NCBI RefSeq assembly: GCF_030269125.1
Contig: NZ_BSSM01000001.1
Coordinates: 682,001 to 746,000 of the forward strand
Reading direction: 5' to 3'
Length of the DNA: 64,000 nt
Origin: Streptomyces hygroscopicus subsp. hygroscopicus
GTDB taxonomy: Bacteria; Actinomycetota; Actinomycetes; Streptomycetales; Streptomycetaceae
The notes under the pieces were generated by a model, which saw nothing but the letters and a program-made list of their open reading frames with translations, did no database searches and was not told the origin of the DNA. Every line of letters starts with the position of its first letter. Within the stretch, counting starts at the first letter, position 1. Below are positions 8,110 through 16,266 of this stretch, piece after piece. A program made the translations under genes and the position numbers.

Positions 8110-9045
8110 ATGGTCACCAATCTCGATGTGACGCTGCGAGACGGGGGATACCGCAACAACTTCGACTTCTCGCTCGACTACGCCCTGCACCACGCCCGGG
8201 AGAGCGTCGAAGCCGGTGTCGAGTGGGTTGAGATCGGCTACCGCAACGGGTCCTTCCAGCCCAGGCCGGGTCTGGGTCTGACGGGCGTGGGCACCGACGA
8301 CTACATACGGGCCGTGGCCGAGGTCGTACCGCCCGAGCGGATCTGCATGATCCTGCACCCGAAGAACATCGAGGACGACGACCTCACCCGGATGTTCGAG
8401 GCGGGCGTGCGGCTCGTGCGGTTCTGCCTGCCGTCCAAGACGCCCGAACCCGGCCTGGCCATGCTCCGCAAGGCGGCGGACACCGGCTTCACCACCACCG
8501 TGAACATCACCCGCGTCAGCCAGCTCGACCGCCGGCGGCTCGTGGAGCTCGCCGCGCTGTCCGAGGACGCGGGCGCGGACGTGATCTACCTGGCGGACTC
8601 CAACGGCAGCCTCCTGCCGGACGAGGTCGCCCGGCTGGTCACCCTCGTGCGCTCGGTGACCGGATCCGCCATCGGCCTGCACGCGCACAACAACCTGGGC
8701 CTGGCGCTGGCCAACTCCATCGCGGCGGTCGACGCGGGCGCCACCTGGATCGACTCCTCCGTGCTCGGCATGGGCAAGGGCCCCGGCAACCTGATCACCG
8801 AGCAGTGGCTGGCCTACCTCGGCCGGGCCGGCCGGACCGACCGGTACGACCTCGGGCGGATCCTCACCCTCGCGCACCGCATGGAGTCCGAGATCGCCGA
8901 GGCCAAGCCGTCGCTGCCGCTGCCGGACCTGGTCCTCGGCCACTTCGACCTCTCCGTCGAGGAACGCGCCAAGCTGCCCGTGGACCACATGGGTGCCGCC
9001 TTCAGCGCCGCGCGCGAACTCACCTCCCCGGGGGTCGCGGCATGA
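8110..9045 (+). CDS. DRE-TIM metallolyase-family aldolase-like enzyme (4-hydroxy-2-oxovalerate aldolase-like)
   Basis: 311 residues, HMGL-like TIM barrel. The N-terminal LDVTLRDGGYRNNFDF matches the D-x-T-x-R-D start of the family, with Gly where the classical DRE has Glu, as in 4-hydroxy-2-oxovalerate aldolases. LHAHNNLGLALAN carries the two metal-binding His, and GMGKGPGNLITE is the usual C-terminal loop. By family knowledge it would make or break a C-C bond between a 2-oxo acid enolate and an aldehyde or acyl donor in the presence of a divalent metal. It is shorter than full catabolic aldolases because the C-terminal communication domain is lacking, and no acylating aldehyde dehydrogenase partner is present. 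GGAGGAG precedes the ATG. First gene of a coupled operon; its stop overlaps the next start. The exact substrate is unknown. Confidence 0.8.
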   Translation: MVTNLDVTLRDGGYRNNFDFSLDYALHHARESVEAGVEWVEIGYRNGSFQPRPGLGLTGVGTDDYIRAVAEVVPPERICMILHPKNIEDDDLTRMFEAGVRLVRFCLPSKTPEPGLAMLRKAADTGFTTTVNITRVSQLDRRRLVELAALSEDAGADVIYLADSNGSLLPDEVARLVTLVRSVTGSAIGLHAHNNLGLALANSIAAVDAGATWIDSSVLGMGKGPGNLITEQWLAYLGRAGRTDRYDLGRILTLAHRMESEIAEAKPSLPLPDLVLGHFDLSVEERAKLPVDHMGAAFSAARELTSPGVAA

Positions 9046-9836
9046 CCTCGCCGACCGCGACCCCCGTCCCCGCCCCGGTCGCCGTACGCCTGGGCGACGC
9101 GGGAGCACCCCGCACCGCCTGCGTACTGGGCCCGGTCATGGCGCGGTGGGACCAGGGCGCCTTCTTCGAACCCGTCGCCGGGGCACTGCTGTCGAGCGGC
9201 CACCGCGTGACCGTGTACGACACCCTCTCGCTGCTGTGCGAGGGCGACGACCTCGCGGCGCTCGCCGACCGGTGGGCGGGCGTCCTGCGCGCCGAGGAAC
9301 CCGACCTGCTCGCCGGCAACGCCCTGGGCGGAGCCGTCGTACAGCATCTCCTCGACCAGCCCTGGACGCACCGGACCGACGTCGTCCTGCTGTCCGCCCC
9401 CACGGTGGCCGACGGGCCGCTCGACGCGACGCTGGAACGCGTCGCGGCGGCCGTGGCGTCGCACGGCACGGCGGCGGCCCTGGACCTGCTGCACGAGGTG
9501 GTCCGCGGTCCCGCGGCGCCCTCCCCGGCGCCCGGCGGCCCACGCCACCCCGACGAGGACCCGCTGCACGGACGGCGGTTGGCCGCCGGGCTGCGCCTGC
9601 TGCACCGCGTGGACGCCCGCCGCCGGGTCGAGGCGTTCCCCGGCGGGCTGCTGCACGTCTACGGCACCGAGTCGAAGCTCGTCCGGGACCATCACCTCGC
9701 AACCGGTCCCGGACACACCCGCGTCGGTGTCCCGGGGGCGGGCATGCGTCCCCACGCCGACCAGCCGGGCGTCACCCGACAGGCCGTCGCCGCATTCCTT
9801 GAAGCACAGCGAACGAAGAGGATCCATGAGAAGTAA
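9042..9836 (+). CDS. Alpha/beta-hydrolase-fold protein with the nucleophilic serine replaced
   Basis: 264 residues, starting at the ATGA that overlaps the previous stop. The layout is alpha/beta-hydrolase-like: an early strand (ACVLGPVMARWDQGAFFEPV), a nucleophile-elbow region LLAGNALGGAVVQHLL, a late strand LLHVYGTESKLV and a C-terminal GAGMRPHADQPGV that could hold the catalytic His. The elbow reads G-N-A-L-G, with Ala where Ser, Cys or Asp should be, so ordinary ester hydrolysis looks unlikely. It may be a non-hydrolytic lyase-like member or a scaffold. No export signal is seen. Its 3' end overlaps the next gene by 11 bp. The fold call is moderate; the missing nucleophile is direct from the sequence. 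Confidence 0.65.
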   Translation: MTSPTATPVPAPVAVRLGDAGAPRTACVLGPVMARWDQGAFFEPVAGALLSSGHRVTVYDTLSLLCEGDDLAALADRWAGVLRAEEPDLLAGNALGGAVVQHLLDQPWTHRTDVVLLSAPTVADGPLDATLERVAAAVASHGTAAALDLLHEVVRGPAAPSPAPGGPRHPDEDPLHGRRLAAGLRLLHRVDARRRVEAFPGGLLHVYGTESKLVRDHHLATGPGHTRVGVPGAGMRPHADQPGVTRQAVAAFLEAQRTKRIHEK

Positions 9837-12030
9837 GACCGTCGCAGTCCTCCCCGGCGATGGCATCGGCCCCGAAGTCCTCGACGCGGCCCTCCCGGTC
9901 ATCGACGACCTCGGACTGCCCATCACACTGGAACACGGGGACATCGGCTGGGAGTTCTGGCGCACCGAGGGGAACCCGGTGCCCGAGCGCACCTGGGACC
10001 TGATCGACCGCAGCGACGCCGTGCTGCTCGGCGCCACCACCAGCAAGCCGGGGCGCGAGGCCCTGGCCGACCTCCGGCCGCACCTGCGCGAGCGGGCCCC
10101 GCAGTACGTGTCCCCCATCATCCAACTGCGCCAGCGGCTGGACCTGTTCGCCAACCTCCGGCCGGTCGAGAACCACCTCGGCGGCACCCCGTACCGCTTC
10201 TGCGTCGTACGCGAGAACACCGAGGGCCTCTACGCGGGCCTCGACTGGGACCGGGTGCCCGAGGAGATGTGGCCGCTCCTCGCCGACCACCCCAACGCCC
10301 GCCGCAGCGGCCGCGGCGCCACCACCGCGAGCGTGCGGATGCTCACCCGGCACGGCCTGGACCGCATCCTGCGCTTCGCCTTCGAGCACGCCCGGGTCCA
10401 CGGGCACCCCCGGGTCACCCTCGCCGACAAGCCGAACGTCCTGCGGCAGAGCAGCGCGTACGCCCGCGGACGCCTGGAGGAGATCGCCGCGGACTACCCG
10501 GAGATCGAGTACGAGATCCTCAACGTGGACGCCGTCGCGCTGTGGATGGCCCGGCGCCCGGAGCGCTTCGGGGTCATCGTCGCCGAGAACATGTTCGGCG
10601 ACATCCTGTCCGACCTCGGCGGCGGTGTGATGGGCGGGCTCGGCCTCGCGCCCAGCGCCAACATCGGGGAGAACGGCAACTACTTCGAGCCGGTGCACGG
10701 CAGCGCCCCCGCCCTGGCCGGCACCGGCCGGGCCAACCCGCTCGCCGCCTTCCTCACCATCGGCCTGCTGCTCGAACACCTCGGCTTCGGCGAGGCCGCC
10801 GGCCAGGTGCGGGACGCGGTCTCGCACGTCACGCGCCGCCGGGACCGGGTGACGTACGACCTGGGCGGTACGGCGACCACCACGCAGTGCGCCGCGTCGG
10901 TGCGGGACGCCTGCCGTGCCGTGCCGCGCGCCCACACCGCCGCCGTCGTCACCATCGGCGACGAGCTGCTGCGGGCCGCCCTGGAGGACTCCAACGCGGG
11001 CGAGGCGTCCCGCAGGCTCGCCGCCCGCGGCGTGCCGGTCCGCGTCCGGCACACCGTCGGGGACGACGAGGCGGCGATCGCGGACGCGGTGCGTGCCTCC
11101 ATCGGCCGTGACGACGTGGTCGTGGTCATGGGCGGTCTCGGTCCCACCTCGGACGACGTGACCCGGGTCGGGGTCGCCCGCGCGCTGGGCCGCCCGCTGG
11201 AGCACCGCGAGGAGGCCTGGCAGGGCGTCGTCGAACGGCTCACCCGCTTCGGCGTGGCCGTCCACGAGGACAACCGCCGCCAGGCGCGGTTCCCCGAGGG
11301 CGCCGAACTGCTGCCCAACACCAACGGCACCGCCTGGGGCTGCCGCCTCGACGTGCAGGGCACCACGGTGGTCATGCTCCCCGGCCCGCCGCGCGAGTGC
11401 CTGCCGATGCTCGACGCCCTCCTGCGCGACGGCCTCGCCCATCTCCCCCTACCGGAGCCCGTCGTCACGGTGTTCCGGCGCACCCTCGGGGTCATCGAGG
11501 CGGACGCCGCCGCCGCGGTGGACGCCCTCGTCCGGGACATGGGGCTCGGCGTCAAGCCCGCCTACCGCTGGCACTACCCGTACGTCGACGTCCGGATCGA
11601 CTGCCCGCCCGACGGCGCGGACGAGCTCGCGAAGCGGCTGGACGACGCACTGGGCGCGTACGTGGTCACCGGCAGGGAGCGCACCGCCGTCCAGGAGCTG
11701 GCCGCGCTGCTCGACGCCCGCGGACTGGCCCTGGACGCGGCCGACCGGGTAACCGGCGGCCGGTTCGCGGCCGAACTGGCCGCCGCACGGCGGCCGGCGC
11801 CGGACGGGACGCCGGACGGCGGGGTGTCCGTGACGCTGGGGGCGACCTGGGACGGCGGGGGTCCGGAGGACCACACGGGCACCGTCCGCCTCCTGTGCGC
11901 GGTGCGCGACGGGGCACCCGAGTACACCGGCGAACTGACCGTCCCCAACCGGGGCCCCGAAGTCATCACCTACGCCGTCCACTTCGCCGCCTGGACCCTC
12001 GCCCGTCGTCTCGTGGAGGAGACCGCATGA
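9826..12030 (+). CDS. Fusion of a beta-decarboxylating dehydrogenase (isopropylmalate/isocitrate/tartrate type) with a CinA-like protein
   Basis: 734 residues. Residues 1 to about 360 form a complete isopropylmalate/isocitrate-type dehydrogenase: VLPGDGIGPEV, LDLFANLRPV, VVRENTEGLYAG, DKPNVLR (catalytic Lys), NVDAVALWM, ENMFGDILSDLGGG and FEPVHGSAPALAGTGRANP. After a short linker, residues 370-540 are a MoCF domain of the CinA family (VTIGDELLRAALEDSNAGEA, MGGLGPTSDDVTRVG, LPNTNGTAWG, VVMLPGPPREC). A KH-like segment follows to about 620, then a shortened PncC-like tail. The tail keeps VTGG but seems to lack the central part of an NMN deamidase. The N-terminal half should oxidise and decarboxylate a 2-hydroxy acid with NAD(P); CinA-type MoCF domains are linked to ADP-ribose or NMN chemistry. 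The ATG at 9826 has AGAGG upstream, and there is no stop or start at the junction. Confidence 0.9.
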   Translation: MRSKTVAVLPGDGIGPEVLDAALPVIDDLGLPITLEHGDIGWEFWRTEGNPVPERTWDLIDRSDAVLLGATTSKPGREALADLRPHLRERAPQYVSPIIQLRQRLDLFANLRPVENHLGGTPYRFCVVRENTEGLYAGLDWDRVPEEMWPLLADHPNARRSGRGATTASVRMLTRHGLDRILRFAFEHARVHGHPRVTLADKPNVLRQSSAYARGRLEEIAADYPEIEYEILNVDAVALWMARRPERFGVIVAENMFGDILSDLGGGVMGGLGLAPSANIGENGNYFEPVHGSAPALAGTGRANPLAAFLTIGLLLEHLGFGEAAGQVRDAVSHVTRRRDRVTYDLGGTATTTQCAASVRDACRAVPRAHTAAVVTIGDELLRAALEDSNAGEASRRLAARGVPVRVRHTVGDDEAAIADAVRASIGRDDVVVVMGGLGPTSDDVTRVGVARALGRPLEHREEAWQGVVERLTRFGVAVHEDNRRQARFPEGAELLPNTNGTAWGCRLDVQGTTVVMLPGPPRECLPMLDALLRDGLAHLPLPEPVVTVFRRTLGVIEADAAAAVDALVRDMGLGVKPAYRWHYPYVDVRIDCPPDGADELAKRLDDALGAYVVTGRERTAVQELAALLDARGLALDAADRVTGGRFAAELAAARRPAPDGTPDGGVSVTLGATWDGGGPEDHTGTVRLLCAVRDGAPEYTGELTVPNRGPEVITYAVHFAAWTLARRLVEETA

Positions 12031-12734
12031 CCACCGCCGCATCCGCCGACCCGATGCCGGACAGCGCCCTGCGCGCCCGCCTGGCACGGCTGGACACCGC
12101 CGCCCTCTCCGACGCGGTGGACAGCCTGCGGGCCGCGCCGTGCGTGCTGCCGGGCATCAGCGCCCGCACCCCCGGCAGCGTGGCCTTCGGCCCGGCGTTC
12201 ACCCTGCGCTACCGGCCCATCGAGGACGACGGCGCGTTCCACAACGCCGCCAACTACATCGACGACGTGCCGCCCGGTTCGGTCGTGGTCGTGGACAACG
12301 GCGGCACCGGCGCGTGCACCAACTGGGGTTCCCTGCTCACCTCGGTGGCGCTGCGCCGGGAGATCGCGGGCACCGTCGTGCACGGCGCCGTACGCGACGT
12401 ACGGGAGACCCGCGAGGCGGGCTACCCGCTCTTCAGCAGCGCGGTCACCATGGTCAGCGGCAAGAACCGGGTGGTGCTGGAGCGCACCGGCATCGACCTG
12501 GACATCGCCGGCACCGTCGTCCGCCCCGGCGACCTGGTGTTCGCGGACGACAACGGGGCGCTGCGCATCCCCGCCGACCTCGTGGCGGAGGTCGTCCGCC
12601 GCGCCGAAGCCGTCGAGCGGACGGAACGGCGCATCCGGGAGGCCGCCCTGGACGGCACCCGGCTGGACGAGGCGCGGGCCCGCTACGGCTACGCGCGCCC
12701 GTGGGAGGACGAGGGCCACGATGACGCCCGCTGA
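12027..12734 (+). CDS. RraA-like protein (4-hydroxy-4-methyl-2-oxoglutarate aldolase/oxaloacetate decarboxylase family)
   Basis: 235 residues. The central GGTGACTNWGSLLTSVALRR and GTVVHGAVRDVRETREAGYP match the family pattern: a glycine-rich substrate loop and the G-x-x-R-D metal and substrate site. GDLVFADDNGALRIP is the conserved C-terminal part. By family knowledge such proteins are divalent-metal class II aldolases or decarboxylases acting on 2-oxo acids; the family also includes the RNase E inhibitor RraA, which is unlikely in this context. The start ATG overlaps the previous stop (ATGA) and its end overlaps the next gene by 14 bp. Together with the first gene this puts two aldol/retro-aldol-type enzymes in one operon. 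Confidence 0.85.
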   Translation: MTTAASADPMPDSALRARLARLDTAALSDAVDSLRAAPCVLPGISARTPGSVAFGPAFTLRYRPIEDDGAFHNAANYIDDVPPGSVVVVDNGGTGACTNWGSLLTSVALRREIAGTVVHGAVRDVRETREAGYPLFSSAVTMVSGKNRVVLERTGIDLDIAGTVVRPGDLVFADDNGALRIPADLVAEVVRRAEAVERTERRIREAALDGTRLDEARARYGYARPWEDEGHDDAR

Positions 12735-13605
12735 CACCCGGCCCGCGGCCACCGCCGAGCGCACCGGCTTCGTGGACGTCCACTACCACGTGGGTCCGGA
12801 CGCGTACGTACGACGGCACACCGCGGCCGAGGCCGGCGCCCGCTACGCCGAACTCGGCGGATGGGTGGTGCTGAAGAACCACCTGGGCTCCACCGCGGCC
12901 CAGGCGTGGGAGGCCCGGCAGCAGGGCCTGCCCGTGTCGGGATCGATCGTGCTCAACGACATCGCGGGCGGCCTGGACCCCCGGCTGGTGGAACAGGCCG
13001 TCGTCCAGCACGGGGAGGACAGCGGTCTGCGCCTCGTCGTCCATCTGCCGACCGCGACCGGCCGCACCCACAGGAGCCGTCTGGCCCGTACCCCGGCCCA
13101 TCCGCTGCTGGCCCGGGACGGACTGCGTCCGCTCACCGTCACGGACGGGTCGGGCGGGCTGCGCGCGGAGGTGCGCGAGATCCTGCGCATGGCCCGCGAC
13201 CTGCCGGTCGTGATCTCCACCGGCCACGCCGACGGGCGCGAGGTGGCCCTGCTCGTCGAGGAGGCGGTGAAGCTCGACGTGCCGCGCCTGATGCTCAATC
13301 AGCCGGCCAACCCGATGACCGGTCTGAGCTGCGCCGACCTCCTGGACATCGCGTCGGCGCGGCAGGTCTACACCGAGCAGACCGCGCTGACGTACCTGCT
13401 GGGCTACCAGGAATGGGACGACTTCTCCGCCGTCCTCGCCCGGGTGCCGCGGGTCGTCTACAGCTCCGACCTGGGGCAGACCTCCCAGATGGACATCGGC
13501 GCGTGGTGGGCGCGGAGCCGGGAGTGGTTCTCGAAGGCCGGCCTCGGCGAGGAACGGATCACCGAGGTCGTGCGGGACGCGCCGCTGAGGATGCTCGGCC
13601 TGTAG
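12721..13605 (+). CDS. DUF6282-like amidohydrolase-fold metal-dependent hydrolase
   Basis: 294 residues. GFVDVHYHVGPDAYVRR gives the N-terminal HxH of an amidohydrolase/PHP-type TIM barrel. VVISTGHADGREV and RVVYSSDLGQTSQMD supply a later His and Asp at positions expected for metal ligands. The sequence resembles the cytosolic DUF6282 family, which has no established reaction that I know of. It is the last gene of the operon, overlapping its predecessor by 14 bp, and is followed at once by a strong bidirectional terminator. In context it may open or remove an amide, lactam or lactone group of the pathway intermediate; that is inference. Confidence 0.75.
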   Translation: MTPADTRPAATAERTGFVDVHYHVGPDAYVRRHTAAEAGARYAELGGWVVLKNHLGSTAAQAWEARQQGLPVSGSIVLNDIAGGLDPRLVEQAVVQHGEDSGLRLVVHLPTATGRTHRSRLARTPAHPLLARDGLRPLTVTDGSGGLRAEVREILRMARDLPVVISTGHADGREVALLVEEAVKLDVPRLMLNQPANPMTGLSCADLLDIASARQVYTEQTALTYLLGYQEWDDFSAVLARVPRVVYSSDLGQTSQMDIGAWWARSREWFSKAGLGEERITEVVRDAPLRMLGL

Positions 13606-13621
13606 GCCGACTGGTGGCAGC

Positions 13622-13659
13622 CGCTCGGGCGGGCCCGGGGTTCCGGGCCCGCCCGAGCG
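13622..13659. terminator. Strong hairpin terminator between convergent genes
   Basis: CGCTCGGGCGGGCCCGG at 13622-13638 pairs perfectly with 13643-13659 around a 4-base loop (GGTT). The 17-bp stem lies between the operon end (13605) and the convergent LysR stop (13699) and can serve both strands. Confidence 0.9.
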
Positions 13660-13698
13660 CGTGCGAGGGGGAGTCGGCCGGGGCCGGCGATACCGGGA

Positions 13699-14631
13699 TC
13701 ACGTCGAGGCGCCGTTCGGCGCCGGTCTCCGGTTCTCCTGCGCGGTCTTGCGGCGCACTCGTGCGGCCGTCGCGGTGAGCAGCTCCAGGCGCGTCGGGTC
13801 CGCGTTCTCGGGCAGCGCGAGAAACATGCGCATGGTGATGGGCTCCCCGTCCAGCGGGAGCAGTGCGATCCGGCGTGAGGAGACGGTGTCGGCCGCCGTC
13901 GGGTACATCAGTGTCCAGCCGTCGCCGCTCGCGCCGATCTCGGCGAGGGTGTCCTGGAATCCCGTGACGGGCGCGCCGAAGGTGGGTTCGAAACCGGCCT
14001 TGCGGCACGCGGCGACGACGGCGTCGTACAGCGCCGGGTTCTCGCTGCGGGACGCGATACGCAGGGGGATTCCGGCCAGGTCGGCGAGGTTCAGGCTCGT
14101 GCGCCCGGACAGCGGGTGGGCGGCCGGGAGGGCCGCGACCAGGGGGTCGTACCAGAGCGTGAGCAGCCGCAGGCCCGGGGCGCTTTCGACGCCCCGTACG
14201 AAGGCCGCGTCCAGCCGCCCGGCCCGGACCTTCTCCAGCCGGTTGTGGGCGCCGAGGGTCTGGAACTCGAAGCGCGTGCCGGAGCCGGAGTCGGGCAGCG
14301 CGTCCAGGAAGTCGTCCAGGCGCTCCCCGAGGGCGGAGCTGATCCCGACCCGGAAGGTGGCATCGCTCTGCGCGGCCAGCCGCTGGGCCTTGGCGGCGAA
14401 GGAGTCCAGCGCCTTCAGCAGCGCGCGGCCCTCGGGCAGCAGGGCCTGGCCGGCCGCGGTGAGCGTGACGGTACGGCTGGAGCGGTCGAAGAGCTGGGTG
14501 CGCAGTTCCCGTTCCAGCCGGCGCACCTGCTGGCTGACCGCGGGCTGGCCGATGTGCAGCCGCTCCGCCGCTCTGCCGAAATGCAGCTCCTCCGCGACGG
14601 CGACGAAGTACTGGATCTGACGCAGTTCCAC
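13699..14631 (-). CDS. LysR-family transcriptional regulator
   Basis: 310 residues. The N-terminal ELRQIQYFVAVAEELHFGRA with AERLHIGQPAVSQQVRRLER is a textbook LysR winged helix-turn-helix. The rest is the two-lobed inducer-binding domain (FRVGISSALGERLDDFLDAL and onwards). GTG at 14629-14631 is chosen because the LysR N-terminus begins there and a G-rich stretch precedes it. It converges on the five-gene operon and follows the exporter gene on the same strand. An ATTGAATC inverted repeat lies 36-73 bp upstream of the start, and the same 8-mer occurs before the operon, suggesting it regulates both. The inducer is probably a pathway acid (inference). Confidence 0.93.
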   Translation of the reverse strand: MELRQIQYFVAVAEELHFGRAAERLHIGQPAVSQQVRRLERELRTQLFDRSSRTVTLTAAGQALLPEGRALLKALDSFAAKAQRLAAQSDATFRVGISSALGERLDDFLDALPDSGSGTRFEFQTLGAHNRLEKVRAGRLDAAFVRGVESAPGLRLLTLWYDPLVAALPAAHPLSGRTSLNLADLAGIPLRIASRSENPALYDAVVAACRKAGFEPTFGAPVTGFQDTLAEIGASGDGWTLMYPTAADTVSSRRIALLPLDGEPITMRMFLALPENADPTRLELLTATAARVRRKTAQENRRPAPNGAST

Positions 14632-14666
14632 AGGACCCCCCAATCCTCCGAGCGGGCGACCCTGTG

Positions 14667-14704
14667 ATTGAATCTCAAAATACGTTGCCGGTGATCGATT
14701 CAAT
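14667..14704. promoter_or_regulatory. ATTGAATC inverted repeat upstream of the LysR gene (candidate binding site)
   Basis: ATTGAATC at 14667-14674 and its exact reverse complement GATTCAAT at 14697-14704 are separated by 22 bp, in an AT-richer patch between the LysR gene and the exporter. The same ATTGAATC occurs at 7969-7976 upstream of the five-gene operon. LysR proteins usually autoregulate through such interrupted dyads. Binding is inferred. Confidence 0.5.
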
Positions 14705-14783
14705 GTCGATGAATGACGCAATACAGCCTTCGGGGTCGCGCAGAGGAATCCTCGCACACCCCGCGGCCGCGGCCGTACCCGAA

Positions 14784-14813
14784 GGCGGGACCCGCCCCTG
14801 AGCAGGTCCCGCC
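14784..14813 (-). terminator. Hairpin terminator after the exporter gene
   Basis: GGCGGGACC at 14784-14792 pairs perfectly with GGTCCCGCC at 14805-14813 across a 12-base loop, 18 bp past the stop of the minus-strand MFS gene. It should separate exporter transcripts from the LysR gene. Confidence 0.75.
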
Positions 14814-14831
14814 ACCGTCGTACCGAGGGCC

Positions 14832-16106
14832 CTATTCCATGGCGGCTTCCTGCAGTTCGGCGGCCGGCCTGTCGTCCGCTCCGGCCGGCGCGGGCACGAC
14901 CGTCGGCTTCCGGTTCGCCAGGGACAGGAAGAGGGCGAAGGCGGATATCCCGAGCACCGCGGCGATCAGCACGAACCAGCCGAGGGCGAACAGGTCGCCC
15001 GCGGGCAGCCGGCTGGAGAGGTAGATGCCCAGCGAGGCGGACAGCAGCTGGAGCGCGCCCATCAGTCCGGAGGCGGAACCGGCGGTCGACCGGAACGTGG
15101 TCACGCCCGCGCTCATCGACAGCGGCAGCAGGAAGCCGTTGCCGAAGGTCATCACCGGCATGAAGACCAGCACCAGCAGGCCCCAGCGCCCGCCCGCCCC
15201 GCTGAGGCCGAGGCCGAGCATCATCAGCGCGCCGACGAGGAAGAAGCCGTGCCCCGTCCACAGCAGCCGGTTGACGGACCGGGTGCGGACCAGGGCGCGC
15301 GAGGTGAGGTTGCCCGCGACGTAGGCGAGCGAGACGGTGATGTAGCAGTAGCTGGTGGTCTCGGTGGCCAGCCTCATCTTCTCGAAGACCAGCGGAGAGG
15401 CCGCGAGGTAGCCGAAGTAACCGCCGTACGCCACGCACAGGTTGACCGTGTAGGCCCAGAACAGCGGGCGGCCCAGCAGCTTCGGGTAACTTCTCAGGGT
15501 GGCGCCCAGGTGCTTGCTGCGCCGCTCCGGCGGCAGGCTCTCGGGGATCGCGGTGATCATCGCGACCAGGGTCACCAGGCCGATCACCGCGGTGACCACG
15601 AACGGCGCGCGCCAGGAGACATAGGTCGTCAGATAGCCGCCGATCAGCGGGGCGACGGACGGGGAGACACCGACGATCGGCATGACCGTCGCGAACATCC
15701 GGGCCGCGTCCTTCTCCTCGTACAGGTCGCTGATCACCGCCCTGCCGAGCACCATGCCCGAGCCGGCGCCCAGCGCCTGGAGGAGGCGGCTCGCGCCGAA
15801 CACCTCGACCGTGGGCGCCGCGGCGCACACCAGCGAGGCGAGGACGAACAGGCCGAGCCCGGAGACGATGACGCGCTTACGGCCGTAGGCGTCCGATATG
15901 GGCCCGTAGACCGCTTGTGACACCGCGATGCCGATCATGAAGGCGCTGAACGTCCACTGCACCGACGCGACGGGCGTGTGGAAGGCGTGCGCGGTGGCCG
16001 GCACGCCGGGCAGGTTGATGTCGGAGGCGAACAGGCCACCCGCGTTCAGCGAGGACAGGACGGCGAGCAGCAGGGCGTAGGGAGTCCGTTTCGTGGCGGT
16101 CTTCAT
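14832..16106 (-). CDS. MFS transporter, Bcr/CflA (multidrug efflux) type
   Basis: About 424 residues and twelve predicted membrane helices, beginning LLLAVLSSLNAGGLFASDIN. SQAVYGPISDAYGRKRVIVSG is the loop 2-3 motif of major facilitator proteins, and SRLLQALGAGSGMVLGRAVI is the Bcr/CflA-type motif. By family it is a proton-driven exporter in the cytoplasmic membrane. I chose ATG at 16104-16106 with GAGGAAG upstream; a TTG at 16116-16118 abuts the ribosome binding site and looks too close. The neighbouring LysR regulator and operon suggest export of, or protection from, the product or substrate of that pathway. Confidence 0.88.
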   Translation of the reverse strand: MKTATKRTPYALLLAVLSSLNAGGLFASDINLPGVPATAHAFHTPVASVQWTFSAFMIGIAVSQAVYGPISDAYGRKRVIVSGLGLFVLASLVCAAAPTVEVFGASRLLQALGAGSGMVLGRAVISDLYEEKDAARMFATVMPIVGVSPSVAPLIGGYLTTYVSWRAPFVVTAVIGLVTLVAMITAIPESLPPERRSKHLGATLRSYPKLLGRPLFWAYTVNLCVAYGGYFGYLAASPLVFEKMRLATETTSYCYITVSLAYVAGNLTSRALVRTRSVNRLLWTGHGFFLVGALMMLGLGLSGAGGRWGLLVLVFMPVMTFGNGFLLPLSMSAGVTTFRSTAGSASGLMGALQLLSASLGIYLSSRLPAGDLFALGWFVLIAAVLGISAFALFLSLANRKPTVVPAPAGADDRPAAELQEAAME

Positions 16107-16266
16107 GGTACGTGGCAACTTCCTCGGTCAAGGACGAGTCGGTGCGGGACTCCCGTCCGCGTGCGGGGGAGGGATGGCCGGCACGGGCCGGCCGAGGGGT
16201 GAGCCGTTTCCGGGTCTGACGGGGGATCTCGACCCGGAAACGGCGGCTTGGGACCGGCCCGCCGGG

